DNA of 64,000 nt from Cotesia glomerata (lineage: Eukaryota; Arthropoda; Insecta; Hymenoptera; Braconidae), in contig NC_058161.1 in the NCBI RefSeq assembly GCF_020080835.1, forward strand, positions 6,116,001 through 6,180,000. The letters run 5' to 3'. The notes under the pieces were generated by a model that did not search any database, had not been told where the DNA came from, and saw only the letters and a list, made by a program, of their open reading frames with translations. Made by a program: the position numbers and the translations under genes. How positions within the stretch are numbered: position 1 is the first letter of the stretch; each line of letters starts with the position of its first letter. Positions 1 to 11,975 of this stretch are shown here, in pieces.

Positions 1-1391
1 GTCAGAATTGATGGGTGATATGAGATAGGTTTAGAGTTGAGAGTTCGATTGATTGAGTGTAACAGATGCCGTTCGACGAACTCTGATGGTATACATTTGG
101 TTCTAGCGTTGACTCGACCTGTCACGCCAGATGTTACGCATATCTAGACGCGAGAGAATACATTATAAATGCATATATCACATCTCCATGAACTGTCTAA
201 CTACATTCACACATCATGCATATATTCATACGCAGTGCATACGTTAATTTATAAATGTTGGTTTATATACACAGAAAAAAAAATTTCTTGACTGGAGAAC
301 AAAATTCTTGGCTTAAGAAAATTTTCGAGTGCCTGAAGGAAGACCGAAGTTGTGTTGGCCGAAGTAAAAATTTTTCTTGAAATTCTATTCTTGGTGGAAG
401 TAATTTTTTCTTAATTCAAATTATTATAAATACTTGATACAATAAATTTTTATATTTGATCAAGATTTTTTGATACTTTAGGGAAGCAGCGTCACCTACT
501 TCAGCTGACAAAAAAATTTTCTTACCTTGAGAAAATTTTTCTCTTGAATATTTGATACCCGTTTTATATTATTTTAGCGTGCAATTATACATATTGAATG
601 AAAAAAAATGATGAAATATTATTTGATCTTCCCATTTGACATGTGAATCAATAAAAATATTAATGAAAATTTACTTCTATCGAGATATTTATTTTTTTGG
701 AGCAAGAAAGAAATTTTCTCAAGACAAGAAAATTTATTTCTATCAAGAACTAAATTTTTTGGAGTAAGAGGTTGAATTTTCTTAAAACAAGAAGATTTTC
801 TTGACTTAAATACATTTTCTTGACTTAAACAGATTTTCTTGTATCAAGATACGTATTTTTTAAAGCAAGAGAATTAATTTTGTCGGAATAAATGAAATTT
901 CTTGTATCAAAAAAAAATTTTTTTTCGCTCAAGAAAATAATGAGGAAGAACAATATTTTCTTGGCTCAAATGAACCTTTTTTTCCGTTCAAAAAGAAAAA
1001 TTTTTTGACTGGAGAACAAAATTCTTGGCTCAAGAAAATTTTCGGATGCCTGAAGGAAGACCAAAGTTGTGTTGGCCGAAGTAAAAATTTTTCTTGAAAT
1101 TCTATTCTTGGTGGAAGTAATTTTTTCTTAATTCAAATCATTATAAATACTTGATACAATAAATTTTTATATTTGATCAAGATTTTTAGATACTTTAGGG
1201 AAGCAGCGCCACCTACTTCAGTTGAGAAAAAAATTTTCTCACCTTGAGAAAATTTTTCTCTTGAATATTTGATACCCATTTTATATTATTTTAGCGTGCA
1301 ATTATACATATTGAAAAAAAAAAAATGATTCACCCGTACTGAAAAAAAATATGTGCCGCATATACACGGAAAGAACAATCCGAACAAAAAC

Positions 1392-1892
1392 AGTTTCACT
1401 GTAAAAAAAATCGCGCCAAGTCCACGTTCATAAGACTATTAAGAAAAAATATTTCTTATTTCTTTACAAAAAGATATAAAACAAAAAAATTCAAAAATTC
1501 AAGTAACCGATATGATTGTATTTGATTTTCGGAAATTAAAAAAAAAATTTATTGTAAATTTGAAAATTAAAAAAAAAATTTTGGAACGTATTTAGTGTGC
1601 GTGGTTGCAAAATATTTTACTTTTAATGAAATTCGTAAAATCTATTTACTAGGACTTTAAAAAAATTGAAATACACAATGACGCACACCAAGTACGTTCC
1701 AAAATTTTTTTTTTTAATTTTCAAATTTACAATAAATTTTTTTTTTAATTTCCGAAAATCAAATACAATCATATCGGTTACTTGAATTTTTGAATTTTTT
1801 TGTTTTATATCTTTTTGGAAAGAAATAAGAAATTTTTTTTTCTTAATAGTCTTATGAACGTGGACTTGGCGCGATTTTTTTTACAGTGAAAC
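1392..1892. repeat. Foldback element, 212-base inverted arms
   Basis: Positions 1392-1603 are the near-perfect inverse complement of 1681-1892. The outer ends read AGTTTCACTGTAAAAAAAAT and its complement. The loop is only about 77 bases and there is no coding capacity. This is a MITE-like or foldback element and would form a very long hairpin. Confidence 0.85.
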
Positions 1893-2445
1893 TTTTTTTT
1901 TCGGATTTTAGTATTTTTTGTAATTATAATAAAAATTTACAATTGGTACCAACTCAAATCTGGCGTTGGCTGCATTTTTTATAACAAGTAATCTTCTTTA
2001 AGCTACAGTTTATGTAAAAACAATTCCAGTGCACCCTGGCGGATGTAGATGCAAGCTGTGAAATGTATTTTTTTAACTGTAGTTTCCCATCTATTGGAAG
2101 ATTACCATGCATTCTCGAATTATTTAGTCTGTGGCATGTCACTTTTTACATAGAAAAAAAGTCAGGATCGAAATTTTTGAGCTTGCTATAGTTTGTGCTG
2201 ATAAAATTTAATAATTTCAAGTAGATTAATTATTATAATTGAATATAATTAATTAATATCAGTAAAATAAAGCATGAATTACTGTTATAATATAAAATTT
2301 AGGAACAAGAAGTACCGTAGAATTAAATAAAATTTTGCAACCTCAAAATACCGTTCTGCTTACAGTAAACACAGTCGGTAGTCTGGCGCTTCGTTTACAA
2401 CGGATTTGAACGGAACTTGGCGCCAGATTCTACCGAATCTGTGGA

Positions 2446-3316
2446 AATAACCCATTGTACATCCTCGTATAGTATACTCCGTGGTATTTGTAGTGAAAAA
2501 AAATTTCAGACTATAGTCAATATCCTTCAAAGTATACTAAATTATTTTTGGACTGTACTCAGTGAAGTCTCCGATTTAATCGATTAATTTTTCTGATTAT
2601 AACGCGTAAAACTTCACGGGATATAATCTGAAAAATTATTTCGTGTAAATTAAATTATACTCGGTTGAAATTTGGATTATGCCCACGGTGACTTCGCCAT
2701 TTTTTTTTTCTAGGGCCTGTGCGTAAAGTGCTGTTTATAATTTGTGAGTTATAGTCAATCAGATTATTGGACATTCATTAAAATATAATCAGTGAATTAT
2801 ATGAGTGTGTGACTATTTATATATTTTGATATGTAAAAATATTTTTTTCTTAGCCTAACATTTTTAAGTTCAAAGAGTCTAAGAAAAGAAAAAAAAATTT
2901 TTTAACCCCAAATTATCGGAAAAATTATGCTTTAATGCTCCTTAAATGTTTTTGATGTATGTAATAATTATTTAAAACAATATTTGACTAACCTAATGTT
3001 TAAAATACATAATAGATATGATAATGCTAAGTGCGCAGGCGCTAGAAAAAAAATTGGCGGAGTCACCGTGGGCATAATCCAAATTTCAACAGAGTATAAT
3101 TTAATTTACACGAAATAATTTTTCAGATTATATCCCGTGAAGTTTTACGCGATATAACCAGAAAAATTAATCGATTAAATCGGAGACTTCACTAGTTCAC
3201 TGAGTACAGTCCAAAAATAATTTAGTATACTTTGAAGGATATTGACTATAGTCTGAAATTTTTTTTCACTACAAATACCACGGAGTATACTATACGAGGA
3301 TGTACAGTGGGTTATT
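2446..3316. repeat. Foldback element, ~265-base inverted arms
   Basis: Arms at 2446-2711 and 3042-3316 are inverse complements with few mismatches, starting AATAACCCATTGTACATCC. The central 330 bases are AT-rich and noncoding. The arms carry short open frames on both strands that mirror one another and are not genes. Confidence 0.85.
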
Positions 3317-3855
3317 CTTCTTTCCGTGTACGGAGGCAAAAAAAAAGTATGTGGCGTATATATTTTATATGTGCGACGTATATGTATTTTTGCCAGCATA
3401 TATGCGCATATATATTTTTTCAGTGTGGGCAATGTTATTTGATCTTCCCATTTGACATGTTAATCAGTAAAAATATTAATGAAAATTTACTTCTATCTTT
3501 ATATTTAATTTTTTGGAGCAAGAGAGAAATTTTCTCAAGACAAGAAAATTTACTTTTATCAAGAACTAAATTTTTTGGAGCAAAAGGCTGAATTTTCTTA
3601 AAACAAGATTTTCTTGACTTAAATAAATTTTCTTGGATCAAAATACGTATTTCTTAAAGCAAGAGAATTAATTTTGTTGGAATAAGTGAAATTTCTTGTG
3701 TCAAAAGAAAATTTTTTTTCTCTTAAGAAAATAATTAGGAAGAAAAATATTTTCTTAGCTCAAGTGAACCTTTTTTTCCGTGTAGTACTGTAGCGAGTAT
3801 GTCTATGTCTATGTCTCTACTAGTAAATAAAAATAACTCAGTACTTTTGTTGCAG

Positions 3856-6800
3856 ATGGTGATGTTCATTTAGATAATGGAGTAAATCCTTCATTGAATT
3901 TAAATTCAAAGCACGAGCGTCTTACATACGAATGTTCAAGACCTGAGGCACAAACTAATTGTCTTCCTGGTCAAAAGTGGCGTTGCGAGAAGGAAGGGCA
4001 TCGTTGGCGACGTCACAAATGCAAGTATACGACAACAGCATCATCAATTACCAGTGGGACAGCGCACAAATCTTCTAAAAAGTGTGCTTGTTTCACACCC
4101 AATGGTGTTGTGTACACCAGACTCGAGTCTAATGACTTTCCACGAGATAATCGTGGTGGACTTTATGACGACGGTGAGGGATTTTTAAGCGGCGGACGTG
4201 GTAAGAGAAGTATCGTCGACCGGGAGAAAATTAAACACGATGTTAAGCTTGAATTTAAATCTACAAAGTCTGGTTATTGTGGTGATGTTGAGGATGATTT
4301 ACGAGACCGACGAGCTATTGATGAAGAAGACGATGAAAAGTTTATTGAAGAGCTAGAGATTCTCAGAGAAGAACTTTCGCACGAGAGAAATAAACGTGAT
4401 GTAAATGAAAATACTATTAATTTTATGGGCGACAGGTTGATTGGCTATTCTAAATATCTGGTTAACAATAGCGTTAAGGAAGATGATTATGATGATAATG
4501 AAGGCGAAACAGATTACAGTGTCAATGATTTTGATTTTACGAGCTTAAATAAAGTTGTGAAGAAATTTATCAATGTCGATGATATTTTAAAAAGACACCG
4601 CAGAGTAAGAAGAAGTGTTACGAAGAAAGACACTATCGAGCATGTGACAAAAATTATGGAGAGCATTGAAGAGGAGCTGGATGATTTGAAAGAGAGTCAA
4701 GTACGGCAATCAAATGGGTCAGAAGTAATCTCACCAAAGTGTTTGGTGCTACCAAAGGGCGGTGTTAATTGTACGACGTCTGTTTATCAAGATCCAAATG
4801 AATGGAAACAGTCGCGACGGGCTATTGAAAAACAAATAAAGGAAATGAGAATTCAGTTGGAGAGTCTTAAAGAAATACGGCGGCATTTAATGGATAAGCG
4901 CCCGCATTTTATACCAGAAGACGATGATTATTCTGAAGTGGATGATTTACACCCACACGAGCATCATTATCATAATAACAGCAATAATCACCATCATAAT
5001 AGCCATCATCATCATCACCATAATAAGAACCATACTCGTCATCACAAAAAACATGACAAACTACCGGTGTTAACAACGGGCTCATCAACACAAGTTTATT
5101 ATTCCAGTACAACTAGTTTTAGTTCAACATCTTTGAGCTCTACAAGTGAGGAGATTACTGAGACTCCAGTACCCGAGGGACTCGATCGATCGTATGATTC
5201 AGCGACTCAAGGGAAAATTACCACGAGCGAGTTACTGAGAACAACTACAGTCCCGACAACTATCAAGGCAAAGAAAAGTTCCCGAAGGCAGAAGATAAAT
5301 AAAGATAATGTTGACGTACGAACGGATGAAGAAGATAAACCGCGACGTAGAAAAATTCATCATCATAAGTTAAATAAACTTAATAATAGTATCAATAATA
5401 ATACTCTCTTGACAAATAGTGTTAATGATAATAATTTAAATGTTAATTTAAATGTCTCGTCTGACAATTGGCCAATTCGTGAGGAAAAAGAATCAACTGT
5501 CGATGTGATTAAGAATAATGTTAAGGATTATACAACTACTACAAGACAATCAATTTCTACCACTCCAATGTCTACCAGAGCTTCTACTACTGCCAGTCCG
5601 ATGACAACAATCACAACACCGGCTACGACTACAACAACAACTAAAAAACCCTTGAAAATTATTAAAAATCGCACTGGTTTGGGTCCAGCGAGAATAGACG
5701 TTACTATTTTAGAACCACCTGATCGCAAGCATAAACAACAAGGTAGTACGTCTAACAATGGACGCCCTCCGCCGTTAATTAATAATCCCCTGGAATCACG
5801 TTACAAATGCTACTGCGAACCGGACAATCAGCCAAAGAAAGACGAAAAGGAGATTGCCAAAGAGGAGAGAAGAAGACTGAAGGAGGAACGGCTACGTAAA
5901 AAAGAACGTAAATTAAAGAAAAAAGCTAAGCTTGAAAAGGAATGTCTTACTGAAAAAATGAATTGCTTTGAGCATGATAATGACCATTGGCGTACAGCAC
6001 CACTTTGGAACGCTGGACCGTTCTGTTTTTGTATGAATGCCAATAATAATACATACTCATGTGTGCGTACTATTAATGTTACGCATAATTTTCTTTATTG
6101 CGAATTTACCACGGGTTTTGCGACCTTTTATAATTTGAGAATTGATCCCTTTGAACAATGGAATAGATTGGGTTCTTTGACGCCTGCCGAACGATCTTAC
6201 TTACATGATCAGTTAGAACATTTGAAGGGCTGTAAAGGGACTCGTGATTGCACCGTTGGAAATGCTAAAGAAGCTATAGCTACTAATAACGTACAGCAAC
6301 AACGTTTTTTGACTAAGCGAAAGTACAGCAATTCTTTTGGTAAGTTTTTTTTTTTTTATTATAAAATTTTGGTAATTATTTACAAGTGGGGTCAACCTCA
6401 TTTTGGTCCATAGCTAGGTGAAAAATTAAGGAAGTTTGAGCGAATCTAATGTAAAAAATAATTTCCAACTTTGAGCTTTGAAATTAAGTATATGTATAAA
6501 TAAATACGTCATTTATCTAATCCGAAAATTTTAAAAAGATTCACCGTTTAGTTACTTAGATATTAAATTGTAAAAATCACATATTTTATCTCCTTATACA
6601 CGGGCTCTTATGGCGGACAAACTTTTGTCGAGACTTTAATTATTTTTTTCAATATTAGCCTCCCGACTTTAACGGTTAAAAAATTATACACAAGAAACTT
6701 GGATTATTGCAAAATATAAAAACAATTTAATAATAATACATTACCGATATAACTTTTGAAATATTTAAAGTCAAATTTTATGTTTGTAACTCGTTTATCG

Positions 6801-8557
6801 TCAGCTATTTATTCGAATAAAGATTTGACAACATCGCATCAACAGCTGAGAAAAAAGAAAAGAATAGAAATATAGTTACAGAGAGAGAAATGTTTAACTC
6901 ACACACTCATCCACGTCTCTGTTATGGGTATAATCAAGCGCGCTATTGCCAAATCTATTTATTTATTCCGGCAAGTAATAAATACGAAAGTAATTTTATT
7001 ACTTTACTTTATTAAATAAGTAAAAATCATTAATTATTAAATTGTTTAAATTATTTTGAATTAAAATAAAGAATTTTGACGAATATTGGGAAGACTAAAA
7101 TTAAAAAAAAATTTTAACATTATTTTGACTCATTAGTTACGCTCGAACTTCCTTAACATTTTCAAAATTTTTTTTTTCATTCTGCTTGTTTTTACGGCGG
7201 ATTTATGGCACGCCGTTTTACTTTTTAAAGCTTAAAATTTTTTACCTAAGGTTTAAATTATAATTAACATTTTTACTGTTTTTGAATTATGTTTGACATA
7301 ATTTTTATTTGAGATTATTTTTTTGAAATCTATTTTTATTTCACTATTGATAATTTTAATTCCATAAGCATATAGAAATATAGGGTTTTGGAGCATTTTT
7401 CATTTTTAATGATATTATTTTTTACAATTTTTTAAACATTCTTTTCAAGGAGGAATCAATTTTTATTTGGAATTTGTAGCTGTACGCATATTTGCCGATG
7501 CTATATAGTACAAAAATAAAAAAAAATTCGATGCAGCATCAATAATATTCGTCAATTGGAAATTGTACATTCTAAATAAATACTCAACGTATATATTACA
7601 CATAAATCAAAATAATTATTTCCTTTCTTATGAAATAACTAATTAGATGTTAAAAAATAAAAATGCATACAATTTTCTATATGTATACATAGTTTGTAAA
7701 TATTTTACTTACGCACAATTTTTAATAAAGTAAAAAAATACGATGTTATAATATCTTGGTACGATTTGCAATAGAACTGTTATAATTATTATGGAGTTTG
7801 TCTTTTCAATTAATTATTATGACAACTATTTTTTTATGAGTTTAAAAAGTAAAACGGCGTGCCATACGGATTTATGATAAAAAATGTCGTAAAAGAAAAA
7901 AATGAAGATTTCGATAGCTTTTTTGTCTTCAAAAGTTGGAAAAAAGTTTGGCTTTCATGTTTTTGGATAAAATTTCTATTTTATCTTTTTTTGATGTTTT
8001 TGATATATTTTTTTTTTTTTGAAAAATACATAAAAAAACGAACAATTAAAAAAAAAAGTTGAATATCACAATTTTCTAAAAAATTTCTAAATTTTTTTGA
8101 AAATTTGTTAAAATTGTGATAGTCAACATTTTTTTTTTTTAATTGTTCATTTGTTTATGTATTTTTCAAAAAAAATATATATCAAAAACATCAACTAAAA
8201 TTTTGTTTAAAAAAATAAAAATTAAAATAGTTGACCCCACTTGTAAATATTTACCAAAATTTTAAACAATATTTTACAGAATAATAATTTTTTTTTTTTA
8301 CAGAAGACATGTTTATACCCTCAGCGCTGCAAATTATTCGTGAAAGTGAACTTGGAAGTAATAAGAGACGTAAAAAAGTTTCAAAGTAAGTTTTTAATAA
8401 TATTTATGTAGTAAATTTTCTTTGTAAAATAATTATATACAATTAATAATATTTTTTTTTTACAATTAGTTCCTGGAATCGACGAAGCAGAAGTTGGCAA
8501 AGTAACTGGAAGCATGCAGCTGATAAAGTGTCCCGACGACATCGACATCCGTCTTAA
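3856..8557 (+). CDS. Sulf1: Extracellular heparan-sulfate 6-O-endosulfatase (Sulf), C-terminal part
   Basis: Three exons: 3856-6339, 8304-8385 and 8470-8557 (TAA). Phases agree at both junctions, giving 894 residues; the N-terminal sulfatase domain with its formylglycine site lies left of the window. Family role: removal of 6-O-sulfate from cell-surface heparan sulfate, which tunes Wnt, FGF and Hh signalling. Visible order: a Cys-rich start (KHERLTYEC, QKWRCEKEG), the Sulf-type hydrophilic domain with acidic and basic clusters, a His-rich run (about 4951-5055), a Thr/Ser-rich stretch, an Arg/Lys helix (about 5850-5940), and a conserved Cys-rich C-terminal block (NCFEHDNDHWRTAPLW, GPFCFCMNANNNTYSC, SYLHDQLEHLKGCKG). 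Furin-like sites RGKR-S (about 4199) and RVRR-S (about 4602) fit the known furin processing of SULFs. The terminal exon is strongly basic. Intron 1 carries nested transposons. Identification is confident; assignment to the single insect gene Sulf1 is from family knowledge. Confidence 0.9.
6430..7152. mobile_element. piggyBac-like MITE with TTAA target duplication
   Basis: The element is flanked by TTAA on both sides (6426-6429 and 7153-7156). Ends are GGAAGTTTGAGCG and its near inverse complement, about 22 bases with a few mismatches. TTAA duplication is the hallmark of piggyBac-type transposition. There is no transposase frame, so it is non-autonomous. It interrupts the 6363-8263 element. 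Confidence 0.75.
7207..7866. mobile_element. MITE with GGCACGCCGTTTTAC ends, nested
   Basis: Inverted ends GGCACGCCGTTTTACTTTTT flank about 660 noncoding bases. The host sequence CGGATTTAT is present on both sides (7198-7206 and 7867-7875), while uninterrupted relatives of the host element have it once. The duplication is 6-9 bases depending on where the terminus is drawn, so the superfamily is not settled (hAT-like is possible). Confidence 0.7.
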
Positions 8558-9946
8558 GTTTTATTTATTATTTATTTTAATATATTTTTGACTAATTTTT
8601 TGTAGTCATATACATAAAACTACTTTAAGTAATTTTAAATCAGTAAAGGTAATTTGGATGAATCTTTATTACTATGAAGTAGAATATTAATAATATAATT
8701 GGTATATAATGTGAATAATACACCAGTGATAAATATCAGAAAATCCCGGTAGATTTTCCCTATGTCCGAAAATGACACCTATGCAACGAGTTTAAGTATT
8801 TTCTGTATTACGAGCTGATTAAATAATAAATATAGAGTCAAGTAGGATTATATATATTTTTAAGGAACTCTTTGATAATTTTTATTGTTTTTTTAATTGA
8901 ACTAATACTGAAATTTAAAAACATATTTTTATTAGGAATATTTAAAATTTTTTTACATATATTTGTAATTAATATTTTGTTTAACGCTTTAATTTTATAC
9001 AAAGATCTATTGTTTTTTTTTTTTTTTATTTATTCAGTAAATAACAATTTTTTTTAAAGATATAATCTCACTACGATAACTGATTATTATATATTCGTAA
9101 AAAATTTGAATGAATATATTATTATAATTAGGGGCCTGAATGCACAACGAACTAATGGAATGCCACTAATTTTAAAATTATGCATTAATAAATAAATTAT
9201 TATTTATCAATAATAAGAATTATCTTTTACGCTAATACTGGCTACCATTGATATATTGATGATTTGCCATTTAGATGCAAAAGAAAAAAAATACAATCGT
9301 AGTCGAAGGATAATTAAAAAAAAATGAAATATTACTGCCATAAAATTTTAAAATTATTTTTTATGGTCATTGATATTATCGATATAATATAATCTAATCA
9401 GAATATCAAAAATTTTACTAAGTTTCAAGACTGTATAAAATAATTTAATAAATGTGTTTTATTTTTTTTTTTTTTTAATTTTATCGACTAAAAATAAATT
9501 TTATTATTTACGTAAAAAAAAAATTTCCAACTCAATACGTCCCACCGGAAATTGTAAATAACTGTGTATAATTAATTGATTTCTGAATTCTGATAAACAT
9601 ACTATGAGAATAATATTTTATGTTATTAAATAATATAATAAAAAAAGAATGATTAATCAATAAAAGTGATAAATACTTTAAATTATTTAAATATAATCTC
9701 TTGTACTTTTTTTTAAGTATATATAAATTTTTTATATTATTATTAGTATTTAATATTTCGTGTAAAATACTATTATATTGTGGTTATTTTTATTCGCTTA
9801 TATTTATATACTTCGATGACAAACAAAAAAATTAATAAAGACATTTTTATCTCTAAGATAAGTTTTTATTTGTTCCACCTAGTAATTACAAAATTATTGC
9901 ATCAGTCAATTTAAATATATATTTTATTTTTGTGTGTTTATTATAT
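8558..9946. other. Convergent intergenic region between Sulf and the knottin gene
   Basis: AT-rich 3' flank shared by two convergent genes. Several AATAAA-type signals occur on both strands, for example near 9830 (+) and near 9935 and 9870 (-). I see no RNA gene and no credible reading frame; the 61-codon frame at 8872 is low-complexity F/I/L. Confidence 0.6.
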
Positions 9947-10241
9947 TCATTCTTTATCGTAGGAAATATTTTTGTAGCTGCAAAACTTCCAACTCCAACG
10001 CTCGACACAAATGCTTGTACCGCAACAATCGTCATTATTATTACACTAGAATTACAATAATAATAAGTGTAAAACTATATGACTTGTGATCTTATGAAAT
10101 TTTGTAATTGTATTAAAAATTTTTACTTACTATTTGTCCAACGACATTAAAGCAATCCTGTAAATTTTTATCTCCTATGACTGCTGTAGTAATTAATAAT
10201 CCGACAAAGAAAGTGAAAAAAGACAATAAAGTTTTTGCCAT
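9947..10241 (-). CDS. Small secreted cystine-knot (knottin-like) peptide, two exons
   Basis: Exon 1 is 10241-10131 (37 codons) and exon 2 is 10045-9947 (32 codons plus TGA). The phase-0 intron has GTAAGT and a pyrimidine-rich TTCTAG acceptor. The product is 69 residues: a short basic N-terminus, a hydrophobic core and a likely signal-peptidase site after about residue 23. The mature chain of about 46 residues has six cysteines spaced C-x7-C-x5-CC-x4-C-x8-C, with Asp-Asp before and Gly after the CC pair. This is the inhibitor-cystine-knot framework, normally bonded 1-4, 2-5, 3-6. The intron falls between Cys1 and Cys2. In arthropods this fold serves as ion-channel ligand, protease inhibitor or antimicrobial peptide; the sequence alone does not choose. 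A polyadenylation signal follows. A 30-base tandem repeat lies just 5' of the ATG (10242-10297). The gene is divergent from the transporter. Real gene: fairly sure. Function: unknown; a venom or teratocyte role is speculation. Confidence 0.75.
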
Positions 10242-11254
10242 TTTTTACTAAAAATTAACACCAAAAAAAATATATTTTTACTAAAAATTAACAACAAAAT
10301 AAATCGATTTTTGCAATTTTTAATGATTTTTCATAATTTTTTATCACAATTTTAGATTTAAAACGGTTTATGATTAAAGTATGATCAAAATTAGTATTTA
10401 ACAGACCAAAATACATGAAAATTATGCTTGCCTTAAATCTCAAAATTTTTTTTCTTGCCAAAACATCGAATTTTCGCTATTTTTTGGGGTTTTTTGCAAT
10501 TTACTCAAAATTGAAGGCTAGACGGCCTAAACTGACTTGAAATTCGTGTTCAGCGGGTCAAAAAACATGCCCGTAGATAGGTAGCGCCCGGTGTACAGAC
10601 AATTTTTTTTTTTTTTGTGTGCCGGTGTTATTATAAGCAAATAAACGAATAGCTTCATTTAAATTAAAGAAGAATTATTTCACAAATAAATTTAAAAAAA
10701 GTTTATTGTTGGAAATTTTCAAGAATATACACTCTTGTTTCAAAACATAAATTCTTAGAAAAAGTATTTTTTTTTTTGTCAATTATAAGTTATAACTAAA
10801 TACTTTTAATATTATATAACTTACGTTTATGGAGTCAATTGACGTTGGTATCAATAATATCAACTAAAGTTTGAACTAAAAAAAATTTCATCGCTACTAT
10901 CTTACACGTAACAACTTTAAGTCTATTTTTATTTTTTAATTGATTTGAATTAGATAAAAATTGATTTCTCATTAGCCAATCCACAACTAAATGCTCATAC
11001 GACGTTACGATCAGCTTTTTTTATGTTTTAAAAAAAACCGCAAATTCAATGTTTTTTTAATTTTTTTCTTCACAGAAAATTGATGAAGAGATAGATAAAT
11101 TAAAGTGATAAAAATTGATTTAATATTTAAATTTGAAAGTAAAGAAAATATTCCAAATTTTTACCCCAATTTCTATAAAAACATTTTTTCGAATTTATGT
11201 TAGCATTTATTTTCTTTGAAAAAATAAAAGTACGACTAAGGAAATCGTACATGA

Positions 11255-11975
11255 CATAGAAAATAATTTTTCTCATCTCCGGGCGGAAAGCGTCAATTTT
11301 CCTCCCGCTGCGCTAAACGAAAATGCCGCTTTCCGCCTCCGTCGAGGAGAAAAATAGTATACACACCACGGGCAGTAAATAAGAAAGCCTCAGATCACAT
11401 GTTTATTGACCTCGGCTTCGCCTCGGACAACAATTACATGTGATCTGAGACATTTCTTATTTGACTGCCCTAGATGTGTAATATACTATTTCTCCCCTCC
11501 GGGCGGAAAGCGTCAATTTTCCGCCCGTTGCGCTAAATGAAAATGCCGCTTTCCGCCTCCGTCAAGGAGAAAATAGTATTCTCACCACGGGCAGGAAATA
11601 AGAAAGCCTCAGATCACATGTTTGTCGACCTCGGCTTCGCCTCGGTCAACATTTACATGTAATCTGAGACATTTCTTATTTTCCTGCCCTAGGTAAGAAA
11701 AATACTATTGGCCAAAGTAATGAAAAATACAGCATAGGTATATTTAACCGACAAAAATTTATTTTTTGCTCGACGGGCAGAAAGCGTCAACTTTCGGAAC
11801 GCTGCGCTAAACGAAGTTGCCCCTTTCTGCCTTCGTCGAGCAAAAAAATAGTATACACTCCACGGGAAGTAAATAAGAAAGCCTCAGATCACATGTTTGT
11901 TAACTTAATTACATGTGCTCTGAGACATTTCTTACTTTACTTCCCTAGGTGTGTAATATACTATTTATAACTACA
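11255..11975. repeat. Three tandem double-hairpin repeats
   Basis: Three units of about 210 bases (about 11265-11480, 11485-11700, 11760-11970). Each has one hairpin with GGGCGGAAAGCG and CGCTTTCCGCC arms and a second with arms around GCCTCAGATCACATG and CATGTGATCTGAGAC, loop rich in CCTCGGCTTCGCCTCGG. Single related copies occur at 40357-40690 and 46499-46835. Much more GC-rich than the surroundings. Noncoding; the source element is not recognised. Confidence 0.8.

Larger units (their letters stand above)
268..3785. repeat. Composite repeat with ACAC(A/G)GAAAAAA termini and duplicated A-B units
   Basis: The left end (about 268) and the reverse complement of the right end (about 3780) both read roughly TACACRGAAAAAAA. 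Inside, a block A (about 283-600) recurs at about 1000-1312, with a period of 717 bases. A block B (about 612-985) recurs at about 3432-3785. Both blocks are rich in short palindromes of the type TTTCTTGACTCAAGAAA. The order is A, B, A, a 2.1-kb insertion with two foldbacks, then B. I infer a tandemly duplicated non-autonomous element later invaded by others. Confidence 0.7.
1..3855 (+). other. Repeat-filled intron upstream of the first visible Sulf exon
   Basis: No coding exon is visible before the splice acceptor that ends at 3855. The downstream exon opens in the middle of a codon, so earlier Sulf exons lie left of the window. Positions 1-267 hold nothing I recognise. The rest is repeat: a large composite at 268-3785 with two foldback elements nested in it. 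Confidence 0.7.
6363..8263. mobile_element. Inverted-repeat element (GGTAATTATTTACAAGTGGG family) with two nested insertions
   Basis: The arms 6363-6396 and 8230-8263 are inverse complements containing GGTAAWTATTTACAAGTGGG. Shorter copies occur at 28995-29475 and 30883-31325 in myosin introns. Comparison with those copies shows that the extra length here comes from two later insertions, 6430-7152 and about 7207-7866. It fills Sulf intron 6340-8303. It is noncoding. Confidence 0.8.

Noticed and set aside
1954..2142. 62-codon minus-strand frame between two foldbacks
   Set aside because: No start context, splice signal or domain; sits in repeat-rich intron sequence.
7859..8062. 67-codon frame in the Sulf intron
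   Set aside because: Begins in a transposon terminus and is low-complexity Lys/Phe; a mirrored version occurs in the related copy at 29178-29372.
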